Positions 36,382 to 46,279 of a stretch of 64,000 nt of DNA are shown piece after piece (the first letter of the stretch is position 1; each line of letters starts with the position of its first letter). Below the pieces are notes generated by a model, which ran no database searches, was not told where the DNA came from, and saw only the letters and a list, made by a program, of their open reading frames with translations. The translations under genes were made by a program, and so were the position numbers. The DNA is from DATCYX01 sp963714425 (lineage in GTDB: Bacteria; Chloroflexota; Anaerolineae; Anaerolineales; UBA4823), in NCBI GenBank assembly GCA_963714425.1, contig CAVQOI010000003.1, forward strand, positions 124,001 to 188,000, given 5' to 3'.

Positions 36382-36676
36382 CTATTTGACATTTGATTGA
36401 TCCGCTTGGCCAGTCCCGAGCGAAGTCGGAGGTCCGGGTTCAACAGGACTGACCGAGACCAATGGCAAACCTAAATCACGCACTTTTTTGAGCAAGCCAT
36501 GCAACGCAGCCTGGTCAATCACCGGACCAGTTAAAAGCGTGTCGCCGTCCTCTTCCAGCGTGATGGTCAGGCCCTCAAACCAGTCGGCCCACCGGTCATC
36601 CAGGTGTCCCTTGAGGCGGATTTCGTAGCCACTGATGCTGGTTATGTTTTTCGTCGAATGTTTGTTTGTCACTCAT
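36382..36676 (-). pseudogene. Small conserved protein, family S (copy C), N-terminal frameshift
   Basis: The core is intact: GYEIRLKGHLDDRWADWFEG, ITLEEDGDTLLTGPVIDQAA, LHGLLKKVRDLGLPLVSVSP. Comparison with copy A shows the original start MSDKQTFDEKHNQHQ at 36676, followed by one extra G (CAGTGGCTACG instead of CAGTGCTACG) near 36632 that breaks the frame. A GTG at 36672 in the core frame could still give a 96-aa product with a different N-terminus, so the protein may be made either way. Confidence 0.7.
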
Positions 36677-36732
36677 CATGCGCCTCGCCTTTTTCCTTTC
36701 GTTGTTTATCTTCCCAAAGGATACCACCCAAT

Positions 36733-36750
36733 GTGATGAGGCGTCATCAC
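36733..36750 (-). promoter_or_regulatory. Perfect inverted repeat upstream of family S gene C
   Basis: GTGATGA, GGCG, TCATCAC: a perfect 7-bp inverted repeat with a 4-bp spacer, about 57 bp upstream of the start. The site at 23377-23394 in cassette A is the same with one mismatch. Candidate operator for a cassette regulator. Confidence 0.55.
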
Positions 36751-36795
36751 CACATGATGTGATTGAGGTTGTGATTGTTGTGTGAAAAACAAAAA

Positions 36796-36830
36796 GCCCC
36801 GGCAGATGGTTTGAGGACACCTGTCGGGGC
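36796..36830 (-). terminator. Terminator after LuxR regulator C
   Basis: Arms GCCCCGGCAG and CTGTCGGGGC around a 15-nt loop; TTTTTGTTTTT follows on the minus strand. Homologous in place and sequence to the terminator after regulator A (23452-23485). Confidence 0.8.
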
Positions 36831-36853
36831 CGGGGTTGATGATTTTGGACCAG

Positions 36854-39548
36854 TTAGAACAAATCGAGTTCCTCGGCGCGGCGGACGGCCGCCCGGCGAT
36901 TGTTGACCCCCAGTTTGTCGAAAATGTTTTTCGTGTGAGTGCGAAAGGTGTTCAGCGACACGATCAATTGACGGGCAATTTCCGGGCCGCTCAATTCGGT
37001 TCGGAGAAGCTTGAGCACTTCCAGCTCACGTTCGCTCAGCGGCTCTATCATGTCTGATTTTTGATGGATGATTGCTGATTTTGGCGCAGCCTCCGGTTGT
37101 GTAAAGGCTGCCAGGAGTTTGTCCACATAATCGCTCAGCGGATGGTCTCGATTGCGCGATTGTTTTTCAATCAACAATCGCATCGCTTCGCCTTCATCCA
37201 CAAAGATGCGAACATAGCCTTCCGGCTCGGCCAGGGTCAGGGCGCATTCCAGCACGGCGAGAGCCTGGGGGCGATTGCCCTGCGCCTCGTGGGCCAGCAC
37301 CTGCACCAGCAGGATGTCGAGCGCGCTGCCCCGGCGCTTTTGCGCTTCGGCGGCTTGCAACAGGCGTGCGAGCAGGGCGTTGACCAGCGGGTTGGCGATT
37401 TCCAGCCGGGCCAGAGTGAGGTGCTCGAACTCATGCAAGTAGCTGACTTCATCTGCCAGCGAAAGCCCGCGTTCTGCTGCCCACGCCCGGGCTTTATCGG
37501 GCCGCCCCTGTTTGAGATAGATGCGTGCTTTCAGGGCCGCAATGGGGCGAAGGTCAGGCACGAGGGTTTGGATATAGACCCGTTTGGCCTCGTCGAGCAG
37601 GGCCAGGGCGGTTTCCAGATCGCCTGCGGCCTCTCTCAGTTGGGCCTGGGCCACATGCCAGCGGTACAGCCAATCTACCAGGGTGGTTTGCAAACCCAAT
37701 TCGGCGGCTCGTTTCAGGTGATGAGCAGCGAGGAGTGTCATCTCCTCGCTGACGGTAGATCATGGACAGGCCGAGATGATGGTGGGCAGTGATGTGTTCA
37801 GCCTCCGGGCCGTGTTGGGACGCCAGCTGCAAGGCATCCTGATAGGTCCGCTCGGCCTCGCTCAGGTGCCCCAGGCCCACCAGCAGGTCGGCTACAGCAA
37901 AGGCGCTGGCAACCACCATGACGTGATTGCCCAGCTGGGTCAATCTCTCCATCGAATCAACAATCCCCCGGATGGCTGACTCCAGGTTGCCGCTGGCCCA
38001 GTGGATGACGTCCAATATGGTGGTGGCCCGGGCGCGCCGGTCAAAATCATCTTCGGGGATGAGCTGGAGCGCCAGTTCGGCGTATTTCATTGTTGCGGCG
38101 GGATCGCCTTGCACCTGGGCGTTGTAGGCGCGGGTCAAAGCGATCATCGCTGGCAGGGGTTTTAGCTGCGCTTCGTTCGCTAATTCCGAACCATCCAGGC
38201 ATCGTTCAGCGTCCTGCAGGCGCAACTCGCTGGCCTCCAGCTCGCCGGTATCCGTAAATGCCTGGGCAATCTGGGTACAGAGCACAGGCCTGGTGCGGAT
38301 CAGCTTTTCTGGCAGCTTCTTCACCCAGCCAAGCCAGGCAGCAGACTGGAAACTTTCATTCATCCCCTGCCAGGCCGCTTCAGCCAACCCCGCCGCCCGG
38401 ACAAAATCCCCGGCTGCGATGGCGTGGTGAAACGCCGCGCCCAGGTCGCCGTTCTCTTCATGCCACTGGCTGGCGCGCAAGTGGAATTCGGCGAATTCTT
38501 TGGGCTTTCCCAGGCGCTGCCGCAGCAAATCGCCAAAGAGATGGTGATAGCGGTACCAGCGCCGCTCGCTATCCAGCGGGACAATGAACAGGTTAGTGCG
38601 TTCGAGATATTCCAAAGTCTCCTGTGCGGAGACCGTTTCCTGCCCTGAAGCAAAAGGAGAACCCAAAACAGTGTCACATAGCGGGCCGCACATGCGGTCA
38701 AGAATGGATGTGTGCAGCAGGAAGGTCCGGATGCTTTCGGACTGCTGCTGCAAGACTTCTTCAACCAGATAGTCCAGCACGAAATGGTGGCTGCCGGTGA
38801 AGGATTGGATGAAGCTGGCGGTGTCTGGATATCCCCGCATGGAAATCGCGGCCAGCTGCAGGCCGGCAACCCAACCTTCGGTGCGGGCTTCGAGTGCGGC
38901 GATGTCTTCCCCAGAGAGGTTCAGGCCCATCATTTGGTTGAGAAACTCGGCGGCTTCGGCGGGGGTAAAACGCAAGTCGGCGGCACGCAGCTCGGTCAAC
39001 TGGCCCCGGACGCGCAGCCGAGCGAGGGGAAGATGTGGATCCTCACGCGTGGCAATCACCAGGTGCATCTGTGGCGGCAGGTGCTCGATGAGAAAAGTGA
39101 GGGCATTGTCAATCGATTTGGCATCAATCACATGGTAGTCATCAAGGACGAGGATGAAATCATCCGGGATGGCGGCGATTTCATTGAGCAGGGTTGTAAG
39201 CAGCGCTTCGCTGGGCGGCGGCTGAGGGGATTGGAGCACAGCCTGCACCCCTTCTCCTAGATCTGCCACAATCGTCTGCAAAGCCGCGATCACGTAAATC
39301 AAAAAGCGAGTGGGATCGTTATCCCCCTCATCCAGTGAAAGCCAGGCAACTGGTTTCTCGCAACCGGCGACCCATTCGCTGACCAACGTGGTTTTGCCAA
39401 ACCCGGCAGAGGCTGAGATGAGGGTCAGCTTGCAACCCGAAGAGAGACCCTCGTTCAGCTGCTCGATCAGGCTGGAGCGGAGGACAATTTTAGCCCGAGG
39501 TGGAGGGATATACAGTTTCGTGGCCAAAATGGCGTAGGCATAGATCAA
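36854..39548 (-). pseudogene. MalT-like LuxR regulator C, frameshifted
   Basis: STAND regulator of about 898 codons in two frames. ATPase and first TPR part are in the upstream frame (SASAGFGKTT; VLVLDDYHVI). The C-terminal TPR and HTH (SGPEIARQLIVSLNTFRTHT) are in the next frame from about 37740. The join is at about 37740-37750, where one extra base in GACACTCCTCGCTGC breaks GDDTP-AAHHL. At the start, the family ATG (39541) is out of frame by one missing base relative to copy A, leaving only a TTG at 39548. Both damages are single-base. Confidence 0.8.
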
Positions 39549-39577
39549 TTATAATGCCGCAACCTCCTTCTTCCCAT

Positions 39578-40540
39578 TCATGATGATGCCACAGTGATGA
39601 CAACATTGCCCTTTTTATGCCCCTGTTCGACATAGCGGTGCGCCTCGGCGAGTTTGCTCCAGCGAATAGACGTCGGTCTATGACCGGTTTATCTTCCCCT
39701 GCTCTCAATCAACTCTGTGAGAAAGACAAGATCTTTGATCTTCTCACTCGCTGGCCTCAAACCCGCAGCCAAAAACCGTACTTTTTTGCTGCCGCTCTTT
39801 GCAGGCCATAATGCTTGAAGCATAACTACCGGCGTAGGGACCGTCGTAAGATAAATTCCTGCATCCGTTAGCGAAGCTTTGCACTCTGAAAACGAACGCT
39901 TGCCTACCGTGTCAAAAATAATGTCATAGGTCTTGCCATTTTTGGTGAAATCCTCCTGGGTGTAATCAATCACCTGATCGGCTCCCAAAGATTTGACCCA
40001 TTCTAAATTCGTGGTACTGCATACCCCGGTCACCTGCGCCCCATAGTACCTGGCCAGTTGTACCGCCGCCGCGCCGACCGATCCTGAAGCGCCATAGATC
40101 AGGACGGTTTGTCCGCTCTGGATCTCTCCCTTATCTCTCAGAAAAGGCAGCGCGGTTAATGCCCCATTCGGAATGCTTGCAGCTTCTTCATAGCTCAGAT
40201 TGACCGGCTTGAGAGCCAGCGCCCCGTTTTCAGGCATGCATTTGTACTCTGCATATGCGCCAAACATGTCAAAACCAAATACCTGGTCGCCGGGTTTGAA
40301 TCGGGTCACCTCTCTGCCGACAGATTCGATCTCCCCAGCCAGCTCCTGCCCCAGGATCGAATGTCTGGGCTTCAGAAAACCGTTGAAACCTGGGGAAGCT
40401 CTCATGTCTGGGTCTTCTTTTACGACGGTGGTCGCATGTATTTTTATCAGCACCTCATTGGCTTTAGGGGTGGGCTTTGCCACCTCTTGAAGATGAAGAA
40501 CCTCGGGTGGGCCAAATTTTGTGTACACAATCGCTTTCAT
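39578..40540 (-). pseudogene. MDR oxidoreductase, tandem copy 1, broken C-terminus
   Basis: Nearly identical to the next copy (40542-41339) over its first ~264 codons: MKAIVYTKFGPPEVLHLQEV, IYGASGSVGAAAVQLARYYG, ADQVIDYTQEDF. It then continues with the C-terminus the other copy lacks (KIKDLVFLTELIES). The normal ending (PVIDRR, then YVEQGHKKGNVVITVASS to a stop at 39578) is present but split by about three frameshifts, so the intact frame stops at 39689. Confidence 0.77.
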
Positions 40541-41339
40541 GTCATCCCGCTGGCTTCAAACCTGCAGCTAAAAACTTTACTTTTTTGCTGCCGCTCTTTG
40601 CAGGCCATAATGCTTGAAGCATAATTACCGGCGTAGGGACCGTCGTAAGATAAATTCCTGCATCCGTCAACGAATCTTTGCACTCTGAAAACGAACGCTT
40701 GCCTACCGTGTCAAAAATAATGTCATAGGTCTTGCCATTTTTGGTGAAATCCTCCTGGGTGTGATCAATCACCTGATCGGCTCCCAAAGATTTGACCCAT
40801 TCTAAATTCGTGGTACTGCATACCCCGGTCACCTGCGCCCCATAGTACCTGGCCAGTTGTACCGCCGCCGCGCCGACCGATCCTGAAGCGCCATAGATCA
40901 GGACGGTTTGTCCGCTCTGGATCTCTCCCTTATCTCTCAGAAAAGGCAGCGCGGTTAATGCCCCATTCGGAATGCTTGCAGCTTCTTCATAGCTCAGATT
41001 GACCGGCTTGAGAGCCAGCGCCCCGTTTTCAGGCATGCATTTGTACTCTGCATATGCGCCAAACATGTCAAAACCAAATACCTGGTCGCCGGGTTTGAAT
41101 CGGGTCACCTCTCTGCCGACAGATTCGATCTCCCCAGCCAGCTCCTGCCCCAGGATCGAATGTCTGGGCTTCAGAAAACCGTTGAAACCTGGGGAAGCTC
41201 TCATGTCTGGGTCTTCTTTTACGACGGTGGTCGCATGTATTTTTATCAGCACCTCATTGGCTTTAGGGGTGGGCTTTGCCACCTCTTGAAGATGAAGAAC
41301 CTCGGGTGGGCCAAATTTTGTGTACACAATCGCTTTCAT
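39749..41339. repeat. ~799-bp tandem duplication of an MDR gene
   Basis: The two start codons are 799 bp apart and the units differ at only a handful of positions (for example TACT versus TGAT in the VID-Y/H codon). This is a recent tandem duplication whose junction joins the truncated upstream copy directly to the ATG of the downstream copy. Confidence 0.88.
40542..41339 (-). CDS. MDR oxidoreductase, tandem copy 2, C-terminally truncated
   Basis: 265 aa, about 60 residues shorter than the family. The GroES-like domain and Rossmann motif (GASGSVGAAAVQLARYYG) are intact. At KFLAAGLKPAG the duplication junction supplies a TGA, immediately followed by the ATG of the downstream copy. It lacks the last part of the catalytic domain (the GHKKGNVVIT tail), so activity is doubtful. 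Confidence 0.75.
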   Translation of the reverse strand: MKAIVYTKFGPPEVLHLQEVAKPTPKANEVLIKIHATTVVKEDPDMRASPGFNGFLKPRHSILGQELAGEIESVGREVTRFKPGDQVFGFDMFGAYAEYKCMPENGALALKPVNLSYEEAASIPNGALTALPFLRDKGEIQSGQTVLIYGASGSVGAAAVQLARYYGAQVTGVCSTTNLEWVKSLGADQVIDHTQEDFTKNGKTYDIIFDTVGKRSFSECKDSLTDAGIYLTTVPTPVIMLQALWPAKSGSKKVKFLAAGLKPAG

Positions 41340-41370
41340 GTCATCCTCTAGGATTACTTTTCAAGTTAGG

Positions 41371-41889
41371 TTATATTTTCAATGCATATATATTATGAAG
41401 ATATATGTGACCTCGATATTCAGTTTCCTCTTCACCCACTTTAATAAATCTTAGCCTTTCTAAGAGTTTTATGCATTTTTTATTATTAATGTATGCAATA
41501 GCATTTATTCGTTCTACCTTCATTTTATGTCTTGCAAATTCAATTATCGCTTCTATAGCTTCTAGCATATAGCCCTTGCCATTGTATTGTTCCATTAACT
41601 CAAAACCAATTTCTACTTCTTTATTGTCAGGATTCCACAAATGATAACCACATGTTCCAAGTTTTGTATTTGTAGTTTTATCAATTAAAACCCATCTATT
41701 TTGCTTTCTTGGTTCACCTATAGTATAGAAATCAATTAATTCATCTGCTTGAGATATCTCCGTCATAGGCTCTTCGTCATACAAATATCTGTTTATGAAA
41801 TCATTTTGGAATTCTTCAAAAATGAAATCTCGATCACTATGGTCGATGCATTTTAATACTAAACGATTGGTTTCAATGTTGGTGAACAT
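41371..41889 (-). CDS. GNAT family N-acetyltransferase, AT-rich
   Basis: About 172 aa, RimJ/RimL-like acetyltransferase_3 type: ETNRLVLKCI at the start, GTCGYHLWNPDNKEVEIGFE, then the acetyl-CoA loop YNGKGYMLEAIEAIIEFA and VERINAIAYINNKKCIKLLE. The start MFTNIE (41889) has GGGAG upstream. Base composition is strikingly AT-rich with A/T-ending codons, unlike all neighbours, and it lies inside the cassette region. Probably acquired from a low-GC donor (Firmicutes-like). Substrate unknown. Confidence 0.85.
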   Translation of the reverse strand: MFTNIETNRLVLKCIDHSDRDFIFEEFQNDFINRYLYDEEPMTEISQADELIDFYTIGEPRKQNRWVLIDKTTNTKLGTCGYHLWNPDNKEVEIGFELMEQYNGKGYMLEAIEAIIEFARHKMKVERINAIAYINNKKCIKLLERLRFIKVGEEETEYRGHIYLHNIYALKI

Positions 41890-41934
41890 ATGATCTCCCA
41901 TAATCTGTTAATAAGCGCCGAAGGCGTCAACCTG

Positions 41935-41997
41935 ACTATTTGATATCTGGTGCATCTGCCGGACTAACCTTCAGGGTTAGCCCACTTCCAGTTTTCT
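41935..41997 (-). other. Scar of family S and DUF6326 gene ends
   Basis: On the minus strand 41964-41993 encodes a WKWANPEG-stop tail like the end of the DUF6326 gene at 35805. A few bases further is an ADAPDIK-stop tail like the end of the family S genes. No bodies of these genes remain. It marks a deletion between repeated cassettes. Confidence 0.5.
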
Positions 41998-42022
41998 TTG
42001 CTTTCTGGTGGATTTGCCCATG

Positions 42023-42718
42023 TCAAGTGCTGTGACGCGGCACGAACATATCATCATGCTGCGCCGTAACGGCGGCGCTGCGGCGAAGCATGACGATCCC
42101 CACCCAGATATACCAGACGATATGGCCAATTGCGAAAATCCCGACCAGGTCTATTAGTCCGGGCGCCAGCGTAATGATGCCCAATGCTCCGATCAACAGG
42201 CCGAGGATATTCAACGCTTTGGTCAACCCACCTGAGCGCAGCGCGGCCAGGCTGACCAGCAGTGTCCAGACCCCTCCCAGGATTTCGCCATTGCCATTGC
42301 CCAGCCCGTTTGCCACCGATTCAATTACCTGCCAGGTCAACGCAGCCTGGGCCGGGTCTTTGGCATAGAGCGCAACGACAGGGGCGATCCCGGCATTCGC
42401 GACCATGCCGCTGGCGACCAGCGAGCCAGCCCAGATGATCCCGATCGCGGTTGCAACTTGCATGATCGCCGGTGCGCCGGACTTCAACCGGTCGTACAGT
42501 GCCAGCGACAGGACGATCAGAAAAATGCCAAAGAACACGTACATGAGCAGGTTGGTCGAGAAGGTGACCAGCTGCATTTCGACGAGTAGGGCCACCTTTT
42601 GGGCCGGGTCGGTTATGCTGGGGTAGTCCAGAACGACGAGAAAGATAACCATTCCGATCAGGTAGGCGACTGCCAGGTACAGCGCGGCGAAACCGCCGAA
42701 TTTCTGCAAGGTTTTCAT
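42023..42718 (-). CDS. DUF4386-like integral membrane protein
   Basis: About 231 aa with six or seven hydrophobic helices (LQKFGGFAALYLAVAYLIGM; LNILGLLIGALGIITLAPG; HIVWYIWVGIVML). The ATG at 42718 follows AAGGAGATAAAC. It is the membrane protein of cassette D, downstream of the fused family S/DUF6326 gene. It is only distantly similar to the other DUF4386-like proteins here, so the family call is tentative. Confidence 0.65.
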   Translation of the reverse strand: MKTLQKFGGFAALYLAVAYLIGMVIFLVVLDYPSITDPAQKVALLVEMQLVTFSTNLLMYVFFGIFLIVLSLALYDRLKSGAPAIMQVATAIGIIWAGSLVASGMVANAGIAPVVALYAKDPAQAALTWQVIESVANGLGNGNGEILGGVWTLLVSLAALRSGGLTKALNILGLLIGALGIITLAPGLIDLVGIFAIGHIVWYIWVGIVMLRRSAAVTAQHDDMFVPRHST

Positions 42719-42783
42719 GTTTATCTCCTTTTTTGTCCAATATGGATGAGTTTTACTATTTGACATCTGGCGTATCTGTCGAA

Positions 42784-43455
42784 CTAGCCTTCAAGGTTGC
42801 GCCACTTCCAGGCAAACCAAACAATGAGTAACAGACATACAACTTCTACACTTGCTATGAAGATGTAATGGGGGTATGTTGCTCCGCCGCCGACAACAAA
42901 GGCAATCGTGATGAGGCTCGCAATGACATTGACCCAACGATTCACCCTGTACTTCAACACGCGAGAAAGGATGATCATGACAATAGAAATCTCCATCATG
43001 ATTGCGCCGCCCAGCATCAATTGGGGAATCGGGGTGCCAGCGCTGGCTGAGGTTCTTGCCAGTTCTTCCGCCGAGCCAGGGATGTACAGCGATAGGATGT
43101 CCGCTTTCAGCATGTTGATCATGACGACCACCCATAGGGTTGAAAGCAGGGTTTTCGTGTCGATCTTTTTCGTAGGTGTTGCGTTTGTATTCATTTTTTT
43201 CTCCTTATTTGAACGATATGGATGAATTCCATGGAATTGGACCCGATTGACCGAGACCAATGGTATTCCTAAATCACGCACTTTTTTAAGCAAGCCATGC
43301 AACGCCGCCTGGTCAATCACCGGACCGCTAAGAAGCGTGTCGCCGTCATCTTCCAGCGTGATGGTTACGCCTTCGAACCAGTCCGCCCATTGTGGGGGCA
43401 GGTGGCCTGCGACCCGGATTTCGTAGCAGGTGGGGTGAGTTTGCGTTGGTTTCAT
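42784..43455 (-). CDS. Family S (copy D) fused to DUF6326-like membrane protein
   Basis: One 223-aa frame. Residues 1-72 are family S (YEIRVAGHLPPQWADWFEGV, DQAALHGLLKKVRDLGIPLV). Residues about 73-87 are the translated former spacer, and residues 88-223 are a DUF6326-like protein (TLWVVVMINMLKADILSLYI; LLIVWFAWKWRNLEG). The stop of the first gene has been lost. A perfect AAGGAG lies 7 nt before the internal ATG at 43194, so a separate 136-aa membrane protein can still be made. Elsewhere the two genes are separate neighbours. Confidence 0.75.
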   Translation of the reverse strand: MKPTQTHPTCYEIRVAGHLPPQWADWFEGVTITLEDDGDTLLSGPVIDQAALHGLLKKVRDLGIPLVSVNRVQFHGIHPYRSNKEKKMNTNATPTKKIDTKTLLSTLWVVVMINMLKADILSLYIPGSAEELARTSASAGTPIPQLMLGGAIMMEISIVMIILSRVLKYRVNRWVNVIASLITIAFVVGGGATYPHYIFIASVEVVCLLLIVWFAWKWRNLEG

Positions 43456-43529
43456 GAACGTAAATATACCGGCAGGGCGGTACTGTCGGGTAGCAACTTA
43501 AGTATTGTTTGGAGTATTGTTTTAGGGGA

Positions 43530-46213
43530 TTAGAGTAAACCCAACTCGCGGGCGCGGGCGACAGCCTCGGTGCGATTTTGGGCTTGCAGTTTGTTGAAAA
43601 TTCGCAGGTTATGACCCTTGACCGTGCTGAGGGCTATGTATAGCCGTCGGCTGATCTCCGCGTTAGATTGCCCTTCGGCGATGAGACCCAGGATTTCGAG
43701 TTCGCGGTCGGTGAGAGGTTCGATCATTTTGGATTTTTGATTTGCGATTTCGGATTGAAGCCTGTCTTCCACCGTTTGCGGGAAAAAATCCAATATGCGA
43801 TTAACATACCCAAGCAAAGGGTGAGCGCGGCTCGCAATCGTCAATCGAAAATCAGAAATCAACAATTGCATTGCGTCACCTTCATCCACGAAAATGCGCA
43901 GGTAGCCTTCCGGCTCGGCCAGCGCCAGGGCGCGTTCCAGCGCGGCAAGGGACTGGGAGCGGTTGTTCTGCGCTTGATGAAGAAGCGCTTGGGTCAACAG
44001 GATTTCGATCACGCTTCCTGTCCGTTTTTGTGTTTCTGCCAATGTTAACAGGCGTTCCAGCAATTCATCGACCCCGGTGAAAACGCCTTCACTCAGCCGC
44101 ACACGCGCCAGAGTGAGGTATTCATACTCGCCCAGATAGTTGACCTCGTCCTCCGTTGAAATGCCGCGCTCCTGCACCCAGGATGCGCCTTGTCCAGCCG
44201 CCCTTGTTTAAGATAGACCCGTGCCTTGTGCGCTTCGATCGGCCGCAGGTTGGGGATCGGGTTTTTGACGTAGCCCCGCTTGGCTTCATCGAGCAGCTCG
44301 AGCGCCGCCTCCCATTCCCCGGCAGATTCTTTGAGCCGGGCTTGGGCCAGGTTCCAGCGGTAAAGCCAGTCCACCAGGGTGGTGTGATGGCCTAGGTCGG
44401 CGGCGGTTTGCAGGCGCTGGGCAGCCGTTGCATCATCGCCCCGTTCGTGGGCAAGCAGAGCCAACCCCAGGTGATGATGGGCAGTGACAGCTATGGCCTC
44501 CTGCCCTTGTGAGGCGGCCAGCTGGATGGCTTGCAAGAGAGCCTTTTCGGCTTCACCCAGATGACCCAATATCACATGCATATCAGCCATGGCAAAGGCG
44601 CTGGCAATCGCAAAAACCTGGTTGCCCAACCTTTGCATATCATCCACCCAGGTCTGCATGGCTCGGAGGGAGGCTTCCAGATCGCCGGTAGCCCAATGGG
44701 TAAATCCCAGCGTGATGGCAGCCGCGGCGCGGAGGTAAGTATCTTCCTCGGGGATGAGCCCGATGGACAGCTCGGCGTATTTCACCGTTTCGGCCAGGTT
44801 GCCCTGATTTTGGAAGTTGGAAGCGCGGATTAAGGCAATGTTACCCGGCAAGGACTTGAATTCGGTCTGTTCGACTGCGTCAGCCATGGCGCGCTCGGCA
44901 TATTGCAGGTGGGTTTCACTCGCCTCCAGGTCTCCGGCATCCGAAAAAGCCCACCCAAGTTGCACACATAACCTGGGTTTTGAGCAGACTACCGCATCAG
45001 GCAGTTTTTTTACCCAGCCAACCCAGGCGACGGTCTGGAAACTGCGTTCCATGCCTTGCCAGGCAACTTCAGCCAGGCGCGCCGCTCGCTCAAAATCTCC
45101 GGCCGCCAGGGCGTGGTTATAGGCTTCTGACAGGTCGTTGTTAGCCTCAAACCACTCGCAGGCGCGGAGGTGGTAGTTGGGGAGCTCTTGTGGTTGACCA
45201 AGACGCTGGCGCAGCAGATCGCCAAACAAGTGGTGATAGCGATACCAATGCCGTTCGCTATCCAAAGGGACAATGAACAGGTTGGTGTGTTCGAGATGTT
45301 CGAGGGTTTCCTGTCCGGAAGCAGGGGAGTTGAGCAGAATGGCATCACATAGGGGTCCGCACATGCGATCGAGAATGGAAGTGCGTAACAAGAAAGTCTG
45401 AATACTTTCTGACTGCTGTTGCAAAACCTCTTCAACCAGATAATCGAGCACGAACCTGTGACTGCCAGTGAAAGACTTGATAAAGCTGGCGGCATCTTGA
45501 TGCCCTTGCATGGACAGCGCGGCCAACTGCAAACCGGCAATCCAACCTTCGGTACGCGTTTCCAGAGCGGCAACATCTCCATCAGTAAGACCCAGCCCCA
45601 TCACCTGGTTTAGGAATTCGGCGGCCTCAGCGGGGGTAAACTGCAAGTCGGCAGCGCGCAGCTCTGTCAATTGCCCCCGGGCACGTAGCCGGGATAGGGG
45701 TAGTGGTGGATCCTCACGAGTAGCGATGACCAGGTGCATTCGTGGAGGCAGGTGTTCGACGAGGAAAGTCAGGGCTTGATCCACCGGTTGGGAATCAATC
45801 ACATGGTAGTCGTCCAGGACAAGGACGAAATTGTTCGGGATAGTTGAGATTTCATTGAGCAGGGTTGTCAGAATCGTTTCGGATGGAGGTGGCTGAGGAG
45901 ACTGGAGCGCAGCCAGCAACCCTTTTCCTAAATCCGCCACAATTGTCTGCAAAGTCGCGATCACGTAAATCAAAAAGCGAGCGGGATCGTTATCCCCCTC
46001 ATCCAGTGACAGCCAGGCAACCGGTTTCTCGCAACCGGCGACCCATTCGCTGACCAATGTGGTTTTGCCAAACCCGGCAGATGCTGAGATGAGGGTCAGC
46101 TTGCATCCCGAAGAGAGACCCTCGTTCAGCCGCTCGATCAGGCGGGGACGGAATACAATTTTAGGGCGAGGTGGTGGGACATAAAGTTTGGTGAGGAGAA
46201 ATGTCTCAGACAT
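43530..46213 (-). pseudogene. MalT-like LuxR regulator D, one frameshift
   Basis: STAND regulator of about 894 codons. The upstream frame holds the ATPase (SASAGFGKTT; VLVLDDYHVI) and most TPRs. Near 44185 the frame changes and continues as VQERGISTEDEVNYLGEYEY through the HTH (AEISRRLYIALSTVKGHNLR) to 43530. Here the change corresponds to one missing base (GCGCATCCTGGGTGC), the opposite sign to A and C. The start MSETFLLTKLYVPPPRPKIV differs from A-C but equals the remnant at 18328. The HTH is of the B subtype. Confidence 0.8.
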
Positions 46214-46279
46214 TCTGACATTAATTATACATCGCGCCTAATTAAAGCAGTGTGTATAAATAAAGAAAACAGAAGTAAC

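Noticed and set aside
43530..44177. Independent LuxR-type HTH gene downstream of regulator D
   Set aside because: Its start lacks an RBS and its sequence continues the TPR region of regulator D after one missing base.
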